Notes: a model not told the origin generated them from the letters alone. Shown: positions 29,002 through 38,284, numbered from the stretch's first letter. The stretch is DNA of 64,000 bases from Cognatishimia sp. MH4019 (GCF_020177595.1 NZ_JAHTBL010000002.1:372001-436000), one strand, 5' to 3'. A program made the numbers and translations.

Positions 29002-29724
29002 ATGCACAAATCCCTTTTGATCTGCGCGCTGGTGATCGCGGGTTGCGCCCGCGTCGAAAACATCGGCCAAGCGCCGAAATTCACGCCGGTGCAAAGCAAT
29101 ACTGAAAGCCTTGCGATGCTTACCCCCGGTCTGCCGATGCGTGCAGAACCTGAAAGTCCGCTCGATCAAGCGTCGCTTTGGGATGGTGGTCGCCAGTCGC
29201 TTCTGGGAGATCGACGCGCGGTGCGGCGCGGCGATATTCTGACTGTCGTGATCGAGATCGATGAAAAGGCAGAGATTTCGAATTCTTCCAAACGCAGCCG
29301 CAAAGGCAGTGAGTCAATGGAGATCCCGAACCTTCTGGGCATCCCTCAGCGGTTCGATCCAAAGCTACCCGAAGGTGCGTCTTTGGGAAGTGCGGTGGAC
29401 CTAAGCTCGTCCAGCAACTCAGGTGGCGATGGGTCTGTCAAACGGCGCGAGAAGCTTACGTTGCGCGTCGCCGCGACCATCGTCGACGTGATGCCGAACG
29501 GCGTTCTGGCGATCGAAGGATCGCAGGAAGTGCGCGTAAATTTCGAGTTGCGCGAGCTTCTGGTCAGCGGGTTCGTGCGCCCCGAAGATATCTCGCGCCA
29601 GAACGAAATTACGTCTGACAAAATTGCCTCCGCCCGAATTTCTTATGGCGGCCGCGGGCAGATCACAGATGTGCAGCAACCAAGATATGGTCAGCAAGTG
29701 GCCGATATCTTCCTGCCATTCTAG
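29002..29724 (+). CDS. flgH: Flagellar L-ring protein FlgH
   Basis: Outer-membrane lipoprotein that forms the L ring. The 240-residue product has a lipobox with Cys15 (VIAGC), then SLWDGGRQSLLGDRRAVRRGDILTVVIEIDE near 61-91, a typical FlgH core, and the C-terminal VRPEDISRQNEITSDKIASARISYGGRG. The start codon follows the flgA stop without a gap. Confidence 0.95.
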   Translation: MHKSLLICALVIAGCARVENIGQAPKFTPVQSNTESLAMLTPGLPMRAEPESPLDQASLWDGGRQSLLGDRRAVRRGDILTVVIEIDEKAEISNSSKRSRKGSESMEIPNLLGIPQRFDPKLPEGASLGSAVDLSSSSNSGGDGSVKRREKLTLRVAATIVDVMPNGVLAIEGSQEVRVNFELRELLVSGFVRPEDISRQNEITSDKIASARISYGGRGQITDVQQPRYGQQVADIFLPF

Positions 29725-29733
29725 GAGGCGAAG

Positions 29734-30201
29734 ATGGGTAAGATCCTCCCGATTCTGATGCTCGCTTTGGGCGCGGGGGCGGGTATTTTCGGCGGAAAAC
29801 TGATGATGCCCGAGCCCGAACCAATCGCAACCGAAGAGGTCGCGACACCGAAAGAAGCCGAACCCGAGGAACCAAGCGACGTCGAATACGTCAAGCTGAA
29901 CAATCAGTTTGTGATCCCGGTCATCGCAGAAGGTCGCGTGATTTCCCTCGTCGTTCTCGCGTTGACGGTCGAGGTCAAGTTGGGCGAACGTGAAGCCGTT
30001 TACGCGCGCGAACCGCGTCTGCGGGATGCGTTTCTACAGGTGATGTTTGACCATGCCAATATCGGCGGTTTCGATGGCGCGTTCACCAACTCTTCGTCGA
30101 TGGATACATTGCGTCATGCGTTAACAACTGTCGCGGTCGAAAGCCTTGGCCCATCCGTCAAAGACGTTTTGATCACAGATATCGTTCGCCAGGACAGCTA
30201 G
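29734..30201 (+). CDS. FliL-family protein (first of two)
   Basis: 155 residues: one N-terminal transmembrane helix (about 5-25), an acidic Pro/Glu linker (about 26-48), and a periplasmic domain ending VKDVLITDIVRQDS, the typical C-terminal strand of FliL-like proteins. FliL surrounds the stator and supports torque. The similarity to the second FliL in this window is low, mostly the TM plus linker plus domain layout. It is the last gene of the flgB block, with a TAGGAGG ribosome-binding site overlapping the flgH stop, and its last 4 bases overlap the last bases of the convergent FliJ-like gene. Confidence 0.75.
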   Translation: MGKILPILMLALGAGAGIFGGKLMMPEPEPIATEEVATPKEAEPEEPSDVEYVKLNNQFVIPVIAEGRVISLVVLALTVEVKLGEREAVYAREPRLRDAFLQVMFDHANIGGFDGAFTNSSSMDTLRHALTTVAVESLGPSVKDVLITDIVRQDS

Positions 30202-30569
30202 GTGCGAGAACGCTTTTGCTTATCCGCACGGCGTTCACGTTCAAGCAATTCATCAATTGCCGAAGCCCTCCCGAAGGCCTTTTTGAAGTCTGAAAGCCGC
30301 ATCTCGACCTGAGCGCGCTGCCGGGCTTGCCGGGCCTGTTCGGCCTCGATCTGAGCCGACGACCAGCCCAGCCAAGCCTCAAGAGCATAGGCATTACGGG
30401 GGTCTGGCGCCGCCGCGCATTCAGTCTTTCGATCCTCGCGCAGCGACACAATCTTGTCCTGAACCGCCTTCTCTGCGAACCGTGCTTCAGCCAACTTCGC
30501 CTCCTCCGCCGTGCGGATGAGATGTGCAAGCGCCTTCAGCTGTTGCAGCTTCTTGATCCGTTCACTCAT
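30198..30569 (-). CDS. FliJ-like coiled-coil protein of the flhB operon
   Basis: A 123-residue, highly charged, helical protein: KLQQLKALAHLIRTAEEAKLAEARFAEKAVQDKIVSLREDR followed after a Pro/Asp-containing turn by a second helix with ARQARQRAQVEMRLSDFKKAFGRASAIDELLERERR. This antiparallel coiled-coil form is that of FliJ, the small export component that works with FliI and FlhA; no other fliJ candidate is in the window. Sequence identity to FliJ is not obvious, so this is inference from form, size and position. Its ATG overlaps the flhB stop by 4 bases. Confidence 0.6.
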   Translation of the reverse strand: MSERIKKLQQLKALAHLIRTAEEAKLAEARFAEKAVQDKIVSLREDRKTECAAAPDPRNAYALEAWLGWSSAQIEAEQARQARQRAQVEMRLSDFKKAFGRASAIDELLERERRADKQKRSRT

Positions 30570-31651
30570 TGGGTTTTCTTCGCCTTTCCGCGCAGGGCGT
30601 CTGCAAAACGGATCGCGGCGGCGACCGGTTTGTAATGCTCGGGCATGACTTCTTGCCCGATCTCAATCGTCGCGAAAATCGCGCGGGCGGTTGGCGGATC
30701 GGAATGGATTGCCACATTCGCCTCGGTCGCGGTTTCACGGATGCGCGCTGCGATTTCGTCCACGCCTTTCGCGACGACCACGGGGGCGGCACCGGCCTGA
30801 CGGCTCCAACTCAATGCAACGGCGTAATGGGTAGGGTTCACGATGACAACATCGGCTTTCGGCACATCAGCCAACATCTGATTCATCGCGATTTCATACC
30901 CGCGCTGACGTCGCTGTTGTTTCATCTGCGGATCGCCTTCAGAGGATTTAACCTCGTTCTTGAGATCCTCGTGCGACATCCGGTTTTTCATCATATGATC
31001 ATAGCGCTGCCAGAAAAAGTCGATGCCCCCGATGGCCAGCGAAATCATCAAGACCACCGCCAGGAATTTGACCGTCAGGCTTGCCAGCAACGACAACGCC
31101 ATGGCCGGAGACAAGTAAATCGTGCTGACGATATCGTTCAGATTAACCATCAAGAAGACGCCCAGCAGAACGGAGTAGATGATGAGCTTGGCGGTACTTT
31201 TCGCAAACTCGAACAGGCCCGAACGTCCAAATTTGTTCTTGGCGTTCGACAGGATCGAGATGCGAGACGCCTTCGGTATCAGCTTGTCCGGCGTCACAAC
31301 GAAGCTACGCTGTGCGATGATCGTGACAAGAACGGCCACCGCTGGCAGGCCGAACCAAGGCAGAAGCGAGCCCCCGATGCTGAGCATTGCGCCGCCCACG
31401 ACGGGGGCCGCAGGACTTTCAAATATGAGCTGAGACAGCTCGTTCGAGCGGTCGATCAGGATCATCAGAGCGGTGCCGGTATCCGCTAAGAGGGCCGCAC
31501 CAAGGGCAATCGCAACAATCAGGAAGCCACCATACGCGGCGGCTGTGTTGAGATCGGTCGATCTGGGAACCTCGCCCTTCTTACGCGCATCATCGAGCTT
31601 TTTCTGCGTGGGTTCGTGTTGCTTTTCGCCACTTTCGTCTTCGCTCATCAC
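30566..31651 (-). CDS. flhB: Flagellar export gate protein FlhB
   Basis: Substrate-specificity switch of the flagellar export gate. The 361-residue protein has the N-terminal KTEKPTPKKLRDARKKGQ-like segment, here HEPTQKKLDDARKKGEVPRS (about 12-31), four transmembrane helices, and the cytoplasmic domain with the autocleavage motif NPTH at 272-275. It works with FliK (18679-20154). The start at 31651 overlaps the fliR stop, so fliR, flhB and the FliJ-like gene are translationally coupled. Confidence 0.96.
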   Translation of the reverse strand: MMSEDESGEKQHEPTQKKLDDARKKGEVPRSTDLNTAAAYGGFLIVAIALGAALLADTGTALMILIDRSNELSQLIFESPAAPVVGGAMLSIGGSLLPWFGLPAVAVLVTIIAQRSFVVTPDKLIPKASRISILSNAKNKFGRSGLFEFAKSTAKLIIYSVLLGVFLMVNLNDIVSTIYLSPAMALSLLASLTVKFLAVVLMISLAIGGIDFFWQRYDHMMKNRMSHEDLKNEVKSSEGDPQMKQQRRQRGYEIAMNQMLADVPKADVVIVNPTHYAVALSWSRQAGAAPVVVAKGVDEIAARIRETATEANVAIHSDPPTARAIFATIEIGQEVMPEHYKPVAAAIRFADALRGKAKKTQ

Positions 31652-32427
31652 AGGCCCCCGAACGGGGTCAGAAAGAATTTACCCAGATCATCCACCCAGA
31701 TGCTGAGCATAATCGGGATCGCGATCACCATCAGCATCATGCCGCCCGCCGTGATTGCAGGTGCGCCGACAAAAGCGACCATCAGTTGCGGCATAGCTTT
31801 GTTGATGACGCCCAGCGCCACATTGTAAATGAGCGAGGCGATCACGAAGGGTGCAGCAAGCGTAAAGGCCAGCGCGAAAGCATGGGTTACTTGCTCAAGC
31901 CCCCAGGCGCTGAGGTCTGACGCGACGGGAAATGCACCGCTGGGCATGATCTGGTAAGAGAGCAGGATCAGTTTGACCGCTTGCAGATGCAGGCCGGACA
32001 TGACCGCAATCGCAAGGCCGGAGACCAGAAGAATGCTACCGATCGCCGGTTGTGGATCGACCCCAACGCCGCCGAAGACTTGCGAAAGCGACGTCGATTG
32101 CGCCGCGATAGCTGCCGAGGTTTGCAACGCAAGAACAAACAAGCGGACGGCAATACCAAGCGCGAGCCCGGCCAGTACTTCGACAAACATGATGCGCAAG
32201 ATATCGAGCGGTTGCAGGCTGGTTTGCGCGGGGATTTCCGTGATCAGGGCCGGAATGACAATCAAGGTAAACCCGAAGGCGAGGACCAGCCGAATACGCT
32301 GAGGCACGCTTTGCTCTCCGAAGCCGGGCATGAGCGACATCATGGCACCGACACGCAGGAAAACCACGAAGCTGATCCAAAGCAGATCACGCGACAGCCC
32401 CGCGATTGTATCAAGGCTTTCGATCAC
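31648..32427 (-). CDS. fliR: Flagellar export gate protein FliR
   Basis: Polytopic membrane protein of the export gate, 259 residues with about six hydrophobic helices. Typical parts are FLRVGAMMSLMPGFGEQSVPQRIRL near 24-48, IMFVEVLAGLALGIAVRL near 84-101 and the C-terminal NKAMPQLMVAFVGAPA. It overlaps flhA upstream and flhB downstream by 4 bases each, a tightly coupled gate cassette. Confidence 0.95.
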   Translation of the reverse strand: MIESLDTIAGLSRDLLWISFVVFLRVGAMMSLMPGFGEQSVPQRIRLVLAFGFTLIVIPALITEIPAQTSLQPLDILRIMFVEVLAGLALGIAVRLFVLALQTSAAIAAQSTSLSQVFGGVGVDPQPAIGSILLVSGLAIAVMSGLHLQAVKLILLSYQIMPSGAFPVASDLSAWGLEQVTHAFALAFTLAAPFVIASLIYNVALGVINKAMPQLMVAFVGAPAITAGGMMLMVIAIPIMLSIWVDDLGKFFLTPFGGL

Positions 32428-34502
32428 CCCGCTACAAGCCCGACAAGTGACGGGCGTGCATCGGTTCCGATTTCATCAAAAGACAGAACGGGGTTCGTGA
32501 TCCCTTTTGCGACCATGACCGTGCGCAGAAAACGACGCCGCCGCACGGATGTGACGATGGCCGGGTAGAGACCTGTTTCGCTTGCTTTCGCGAGCTTTTC
32601 GGCCACGCCAGTTGCAAGACGGTTGAAGTCGGATGGCGGCAGGGCGACGTCACCGGGGTTGCGTTCGGCGTCCAGCGTATAGGTGGCAAAGGTTTCTTCC
32701 CATTCCGGGGCGAGCTGGATCAGAGGGATTGTGCCATCGGCCCGACGCAGCTCTGCAATCATCTGAAAGCCAAGCCGCTGGCGCACATGCTCGCAAATCG
32801 CCTCGGCGGTGGGGTAAACCGTGCGCGCCTCGGCTGTCGCTTCGAGGATCAACGGCAAATTTCGGATCGACACACGCTCCTCCAGCAAAAGACGCAGGAC
32901 CGATAGCAAAAGATCCGGGGAAACCTTGTCAGGCATCAGCTCATCAATAATCTTGCGGTTCGCTTCCGAGCGTTTTTGATCGGAGAGGTTAACCATCTCG
33001 TCCAACAGCCGTCGCAAGGCTTTGAGCGACAACAGCCGCGAGAAGTTGCTTTTGATAATCTCAAGAAGATGCGTTGCAAGAACCTCGGTCGGGGTCACAG
33101 TCGTAATTCCGCTTAGCGCGAGATCATCCTGATCATCCGGTGACACCCAGCGCGCGGGGGCCTGATAGACAGGTTCGCTCACATCCTCTCCATCGGGCAG
33201 TTGGTCAGGTTCACCGCCAATGGCCAACACGCGCGATGGGATCAGCCGATCTTCAGCTTGTTTCACACCTTGGATTTTGACGGCGTAATGCCCAACGGGC
33301 AGCGACGGATCGTCGGTCAGGCGAATATCGGGCAGGATCAGCCCGAAATGTGTCGCGACATGCACCCGCATATTTGCGATCCGCGCATCAAGGCCAGTCG
33401 CAGGGTCCAGCACCATGTTGATAAGGTCTGGCGCAAATTCGACGTGGATGTCGTCCAGATCGAGGATGTCACCAAGACTTTGTGCCTCTTCTTTCAAGTC
33501 CTGCGGGGCCTCTTCAATCAGGATTTCGGCTTTGGCCTGGGCGCGATAGACCTTGACCGCGCAAGCCCCCAGGACAAGGCCGCCAAACATAAATGGCACG
33601 AAAGGCAGGCCAGGGACGAAGGCAAAGACGGCCATCAGAACCGCAACCGTCGCAAGCGCAGGAGGGTAGCGGCCCAGTTGGCCGACCAATGCCAGATCGG
33701 CGGTTCCTTTGGCACCGCCGCGCGCCAGCAGCAACGCCGATGCGATCGAGATGATGACTGCCGGGATCTGCGTGACCAGCCCGTCACCCACGGTGAGGAT
33801 GGCATAGGTTTCAAAGGCTGTCCCAAGCGGCATCCCATGTAAGGTCACGCCAATCACCAATCCCATCACCATGTTCAGCAAGGTGATCAAAAGACCTGCA
33901 ACCGCATCTCCCTTCACGAATTTCGACGCACCGTCGAGTGAGCCGAAGAATGTCGTTTCAGCCTGTTCTGTCTCGCGGCGGGCTTTTGCTTCTGCATGGT
34001 CGATAGCCCCTGCGGACATGTCGGCATCAATCGCAAGCTGCTTGCCCGGCATGCCATCCAACGCGAAGCGGGCGCCCACCTCTGCCATGCGGGCGGCACC
34101 CTTGGTGATGACGATGAAGTTCACGATCAGCAAAACGCCAAACACCACAAGGCCCATCAGGACGCTGCCGCCCATGATGAAGTTCGCAAATGCCTCGATC
34201 ACATCCCCTGCAGCGTTGGTGCCTGTGTGGCCTTCCCCGATGATGAGCTTGGTGGAGGAAACGTTCATCGACAGCCGCAACATCAGTGACGCCAAGAGAA
34301 CCGTCGGGAAGACCGAGAAATCCAACGGACGCTCGATGAAAAGAGTGATCGTGAAGATAAGAATTGCGAGCGCGAAGGATCCCGCAAGACCAATGTCGAG
34401 CACCCAGGCCGGCATCGGCAGGATCATCATCAGGATGACCGCCATCAGCGCGAGCGCCAAAAGAATTGTCGGCTGGAAGACTGTGTCGAGGGTCAGTTTC
34501 AC
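32424..34502 (-). CDS. flhA: Flagellar export gate protein FlhA
   Basis: Major export gate component, 692 residues from GTG 34502. The GTG start (VKLTLDTVFQPTI) is preceded by GAGG at 8 bases and lies 4 bases after the transglycosylase stop; the open frame to 34562 overlaps that gene. The N-terminal half has about eight transmembrane helices, with the FHIPEP-type segment PTVLLASLMLRLSMNVSSTKLI (about 64-85) and KGAARMAEVGARFALDGMPGKQ in the cytoplasmic loop. The C-terminal half is the substrate-docking domain, with RLVREGVSIRNL-like LLLEERVSIRNLPLILEA. Confidence 0.97.
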   Translation of the reverse strand: MKLTLDTVFQPTILLALALMAVILMMILPMPAWVLDIGLAGSFALAILIFTITLFIERPLDFSVFPTVLLASLMLRLSMNVSSTKLIIGEGHTGTNAAGDVIEAFANFIMGGSVLMGLVVFGVLLIVNFIVITKGAARMAEVGARFALDGMPGKQLAIDADMSAGAIDHAEAKARRETEQAETTFFGSLDGASKFVKGDAVAGLLITLLNMVMGLVIGVTLHGMPLGTAFETYAILTVGDGLVTQIPAVIISIASALLLARGGAKGTADLALVGQLGRYPPALATVAVLMAVFAFVPGLPFVPFMFGGLVLGACAVKVYRAQAKAEILIEEAPQDLKEEAQSLGDILDLDDIHVEFAPDLINMVLDPATGLDARIANMRVHVATHFGLILPDIRLTDDPSLPVGHYAVKIQGVKQAEDRLIPSRVLAIGGEPDQLPDGEDVSEPVYQAPARWVSPDDQDDLALSGITTVTPTEVLATHLLEIIKSNFSRLLSLKALRRLLDEMVNLSDQKRSEANRKIIDELMPDKVSPDLLLSVLRLLLEERVSIRNLPLILEATAEARTVYPTAEAICEHVRQRLGFQMIAELRRADGTIPLIQLAPEWEETFATYTLDAERNPGDVALPPSDFNRLATGVAEKLAKASETGLYPAIVTSVRRRRFLRTVMVAKGITNPVLSFDEIGTDARPSLVGLVAG

Positions 34503-34506
34503 CCGG

Positions 34507-35229
34507 TCATCCTCGCGGTTGGCCAAAGAACGGCTTTGCTGAGTCCTGCGCCAACGGAACAAGTGAGCCCAGGACGCCAGAGCCTGTAGACTGTCTTAAA
34601 AGCGGGAAGTGGTTCTCGCGCGCAGGCGTCGTCTGACGTGCTGCGAGTTCGACCGAAGGGGTTTGAACCGGCGGGATCGGTGTTTCTGGCGCCTGCTCAA
34701 CATAAGCGGCGCGAAACGTATCAAACCGCTTGCGGTACTTGCTTGCGTATTTTTCGGTGCGCGAATGATAAGCGCCTGCCGCTTTGCTCCAATCGCCGAG
34801 TTCGTTGTAAAGATCGGTCAGGAATTTCGCAGCATATAAAGCGTTTGGGACGGGGTCGAACATCTCTTCGATCGACGCGAAACTCTGGCCGTGCCATTTG
34901 TAGTTTATCTGAAAACACCCAACATCAAAGCTGCGTGCACCGCGCTTGTAATGCTTGAAAACATAGGCGCGCGCCTCTTCATCCGTGTCGAACCAAACGC
35001 CTTTGCCTTCCATGTTGACCGTCCATGGCCAAGGCTGAAACGCGCCGTTTTTCTTTCGACCCGTCTCGGTCAGGCTAATCGCCCAAAGCACCGAGACCGG
35101 GACACCGATCTGCTGCGAAGCAACATGCGCGGCCTGCCGACACATATCAGCCTCAGCCGTCGCGATCCTTGGGGCGAATGTCATGATCAGGAAGATAACG
35201 ACAAGAAAATTGGGTCGGAAAGGAATCAC
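34507..35229 (-). CDS. Periplasmic lytic transglycosylase, SltF-like, flagellar
   Basis: 240 residues from GTG 35229 (AGAAGG upstream; an ATG at 35184 is less likely because it would shorten the signal peptide). The signal peptide is followed by an SLT domain (about 26-165): PVSVLWAISLTETGRKKNG contains the catalytic Glu, then SFDVGCFQINYKWHG and LYNELGDWSKAAGAYHS. The C-terminal 60 residues are Pro-rich. In Rhodobacter sphaeroides, SltF opens the cell wall for the rod and binds FlgJ; this gene, inside the flagellar block beside a FlgJ lacking its own hydrolase, fits that role. The partner assignment is inferred. Confidence 0.82.
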   Translation of the reverse strand: MIPFRPNFLVVIFLIMTFAPRIATAEADMCRQAAHVASQQIGVPVSVLWAISLTETGRKKNGAFQPWPWTVNMEGKGVWFDTDEEARAYVFKHYKRGARSFDVGCFQINYKWHGQSFASIEEMFDPVPNALYAAKFLTDLYNELGDWSKAAGAYHSRTEKYASKYRKRFDTFRAAYVEQAPETPIPPVQTPSVELAARQTTPARENHFPLLRQSTGSGVLGSLVPLAQDSAKPFFGQPRG

Positions 35230-35301
35230 AAAAAAGCGCCTTCTGCTGCTCTTTCGTGAGATTAGGGAGCGGGTCTTTAGATTTGGTAACCAAGATCGCG
35301 C

Positions 35302-37362
35302 CTATGGAGAGGCGAAGGCGGCGAGTGCTTTTTTCAAGGATGCCGATTTTTGTCGGGTCAGTTCGATCAAGTCGCGATCCTTCGACAGAACCAGCTCATC
35401 CGTGGTTACAGGAAGAGGGCTGGTCAGCAGATCAGTTTGTTCTGCGGTCCAATGCTCTGCAATCAAGGCCGGATCGTTGGCGAGAAGCACCGCGCGTAAC
35501 GCAGGTTCAGTCAGTTCCGCTGCTGAAAACGCCCGAGCCGCTGAGCCATATGATTTCTGCCTCAGATGGAGCGTTGCGCGAAGTTCTTTCGCCGCCAGAT
35601 CGGATTGACCCGCCAGTTCGGTTAACGCGTCTTCAAATCGCCCGCTTTCCAGAAAGACCTGAGCCCGTTGAAGGCGTGTTTCGGGAGCCATGTTATTGGG
35701 CAGCCATTCAAACGCCATATCGTAGAACCCAAGATCGCTCATCCGACGTGCCATCTTCAGCTGCAGGTCAGGATTAAGCGTCGGAACAACGTCCGATCCG
35801 TAGCGCAGGAACTGCATATCAGAGCCATTGGCAACAAGAAGAGCATAGGCCCCAGTCTGCAGTTCAGTGTCATCTCTCATGGTGTCCTGCGCCGTGAACG
35901 GAATTGCGAAATCGCCCGCAATCGCAGCCGCCATCAGTTTTGCGCGTTCAAGGCGTGGGGCAATCCGGGTTCCTTGGGATTCGAACGCATAGGCATCAAG
36001 CAGGTCCGGAATATCTGCGGGAAGCGGTGCCTGATTGGCGAACTGAAGTGTCACGTATGCAATCAGAGCTTCGGGCGATCTGGCATCCGAACTGCGTGCG
36101 CGTTTCAGAAGATCCACGCTGTTCGAGGACGCCGTAAGAGGGGTCGTCGGCGCGATATCGCCACCTTCTGGACCCAAGAGATATCTGAGTTGCGCGGCCA
36201 TATCTGCTGCCAGTGTCGGCTGGTCCGCAATGTAGGCAATCTCGATCAATTTGGGTGCAATGACCCGTGCAAGATCAGGAGGCATTTGCGGGAAAACGCG
36301 CAAGGCCTGCTTTCCCAAAGGCTCCGGTATCTGCTTGGATGGCGCTGCCAGAATGCTCCAGATTGCGGATGTTCCAGGGCAATCTTCGGGCGTGTTTGGC
36401 CATGGCCGCAGCATTTCCGATTGTTCAACAAGTGCTGTTAACTGTTTAAGAAGCTGAGCCTCGTCGGACATATCTGCGGAAATCAGCTGCTTTGCTTCCA
36501 GCGTAAAGCCATGCGCAATGTAATGGCGGGCCAGGGCCAGCTGGCGCGCGCGCGAAACAGTGTCAGTGGCGTCTGCCAATTGGGACCTGAGCAGACCCAA
36601 ACCTGTTGTGAAATCATCGCCGTGGCTCCAATCAGCGGAAGGAAGCCAATCAGCGGGGATACATTCTGCAACCTGGCGCGTGACCTCTTCAAACTCAGGG
36701 TCTTTGAAGTCAAGCGCGGTCGTCGCTGAGAGGATATCACTTTCAACAGAAGGATCTCGTGGCGTCATCGGGGTGATCTGATCAATATCGGTCGACAACA
36801 CATCTTCGCGCGGCGAAGCCAGGCCCTGGCTTGCAGCACGCCCCAATTGTTCGATCAAGAGCGCTTCGGCCAAAGAGACAGCTTCGGCCAACTCGCTGTC
36901 CCTTTGAAGGGTGCCGACATCGACGGGAGTGTCCTTCACCACTGGTTTTGACATCGCTGTTTGCAGGCCAGCGCGTTGTTGCGGCGTAAGGGCAGACCGG
37001 GTCAGGCCAAGATCGAGGCTGACACCGTCATTGATGTCGACAACCACCAAGTCCGGTTCAAGAAAGAAAGCGTTGGCGTGACAGTCGCAGTCCACTTGAA
37101 GAAAAACACCTTGATCGGTCGCAACCAAGTCCGAAATACGCGCCTTCGACATGCGTTGGAAAACCTCGGACGTGTCGAAAGTGGCGTTTGATTGCTGCAA
37201 AAGATAACCCGAAGCCGTTTTGAGCACGGCCCAATCGTCAGGTTTCTGGCCGTAGAACACGACGCGGGAGAACGCGTCATGATCCGCCGCTTTGATCTTG
37301 AGCGGTTCAGCTGGCGCAGCCAATGGCAGCGCGCTGAGAATAAGAGCCCAAATCAGCTTCAT
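35302..37362 (-). CDS. Periplasmic protein with AMIN-like N-terminal domain and helical repeats, coupled to motA; function unknown
   Basis: A 686-residue protein I do not recognise by name. A signal peptide (MKLIWALILSALPLAAPAEP) is followed by about 100 residues resembling an AMIN-type beta domain: DHDAFSRVVFYGQKPDDW near 27-44, VDCDCHANAFFLEPDLVVVDINDG near 90-112. Then comes a Thr/Ser/Pro/Asp-rich linker (about 130-215) and a long Ala/Leu-rich helical region (about 225-680) with TPR-like pairs such as ERAKLMAAAIAGDFAIPF and LQRAQVFLESGRFEDALTELAGQ. The start overlaps the motA stop by 4 bases. An envelope role near the stator is inferred; rhizobial MotC occupies a comparable place. Confidence 0.75.
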   Translation of the reverse strand: MKLIWALILSALPLAAPAEPLKIKAADHDAFSRVVFYGQKPDDWAVLKTASGYLLQQSNATFDTSEVFQRMSKARISDLVATDQGVFLQVDCDCHANAFFLEPDLVVVDINDGVSLDLGLTRSALTPQQRAGLQTAMSKPVVKDTPVDVGTLQRDSELAEAVSLAEALLIEQLGRAASQGLASPREDVLSTDIDQITPMTPRDPSVESDILSATTALDFKDPEFEEVTRQVAECIPADWLPSADWSHGDDFTTGLGLLRSQLADATDTVSRARQLALARHYIAHGFTLEAKQLISADMSDEAQLLKQLTALVEQSEMLRPWPNTPEDCPGTSAIWSILAAPSKQIPEPLGKQALRVFPQMPPDLARVIAPKLIEIAYIADQPTLAADMAAQLRYLLGPEGGDIAPTTPLTASSNSVDLLKRARSSDARSPEALIAYVTLQFANQAPLPADIPDLLDAYAFESQGTRIAPRLERAKLMAAAIAGDFAIPFTAQDTMRDDTELQTGAYALLVANGSDMQFLRYGSDVVPTLNPDLQLKMARRMSDLGFYDMAFEWLPNNMAPETRLQRAQVFLESGRFEDALTELAGQSDLAAKELRATLHLRQKSYGSAARAFSAAELTEPALRAVLLANDPALIAEHWTAEQTDLLTSPLPVTTDELVLSKDRDLIELTRQKSASLKKALAAFASP

Positions 37363-38228
37363 GCGATCTCTTTCTTGATGACAGACAGGGCGTCATCAAG
37401 GTCCGTGAAAGAGGGACGATGATGGTGGGGCATGTTCTGGCGGCCCACTTCGATGCAAATATTTGTCGCGTGGTTGTGCAGATTTGCGACCAGAACTTCG
37501 CGGATCAGCATATAGAAATGGCTATCTTCTTCGATGACCGATTTCACCTTGCCCGAAAAAGGCCCCACGATCCCATAGGCGAGGAACACACCAAGAAACG
37601 TTCCAACAAGTGCGCCGCCGATCAATTTACCCAGAATTTCCGGGGGCTGGTCGATCGACCCCATCGTTTTGATTACACCCAGAACAGCCGCGACGATCCC
37701 AAGCGCGGGCAGCGCGTCGGCCATAGACTGCAAAGCATGGCTGGAGTGCAGCGAATGGTGTAGATTTGCATCCATGCGCTTTTCCAGCACCTCCTCGACC
37801 TGATGTGGATCATCATAATTCATCGAGGCGGATCGCAGCGTATCGCAAATCAGATCAATCGCTTCATGATCCTTCTGGATCTTGGGATATTTTCCAAAGA
37901 TCGTCGATGCTTGAGGATCCTCGATATGCTCTTCCAACCCAACCGGGTTGGAGCGGGCAAGCCGGATCAATTCGAACAAAAGACACAGCAGATCCCGGTA
38001 GTCATTTGCTTGCCAGATCGGTCCCTTGAATACCTTGCCAAGGTCTTTGACCGTCCTCTTGACTGCGGGGAGATCATTGGCGAGCAGAAAAGCCCCAACG
38101 GCCGAACCACCGATAATCGCCATCTCATATGGCAATGACTTGATGATAATCGACATTTTGCCACCAGCGGCCAGATAGCCGCCGAAAACCATGACAAAAA
38201 TCATCACAATGCCAATAATGCTAATCAT
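37359..38228 (-). CDS. motA: Flagellar motor stator protein MotA
   Basis: Ion-channel stator subunit, 289 residues with four transmembrane helices: two at the N-terminus (about 1-20 and 31-50) and two near 165-215. The cytoplasmic loop has the torque residues in FELIRLARSNPVGLEEHIEDP, matching the Arg90 and Glu98 region of E. coli MotA. SMADALPALGIVAAVLGVIKTMG is the third helix. The partner motB is in the opposite-strand block at 43100-43954, so the stator pair is split. Downstream, the 686-residue protein begins within its stop codon. Confidence 0.96.
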   Translation of the reverse strand: MISIIGIVMIFVMVFGGYLAAGGKMSIIIKSLPYEMAIIGGSAVGAFLLANDLPAVKRTVKDLGKVFKGPIWQANDYRDLLCLLFELIRLARSNPVGLEEHIEDPQASTIFGKYPKIQKDHEAIDLICDTLRSASMNYDDPHQVEEVLEKRMDANLHHSLHSSHALQSMADALPALGIVAAVLGVIKTMGSIDQPPEILGKLIGGALVGTFLGVFLAYGIVGPFSGKVKSVIEEDSHFYMLIREVLVANLHNHATNICIEVGRQNMPHHHRPSFTDLDDALSVIKKEIA

Positions 38229-38284
38229 GACTCGCCTCCATTGCGTTGCGGCCAGACTTTCAGAAACCTGTTAAGAAACCGTCT

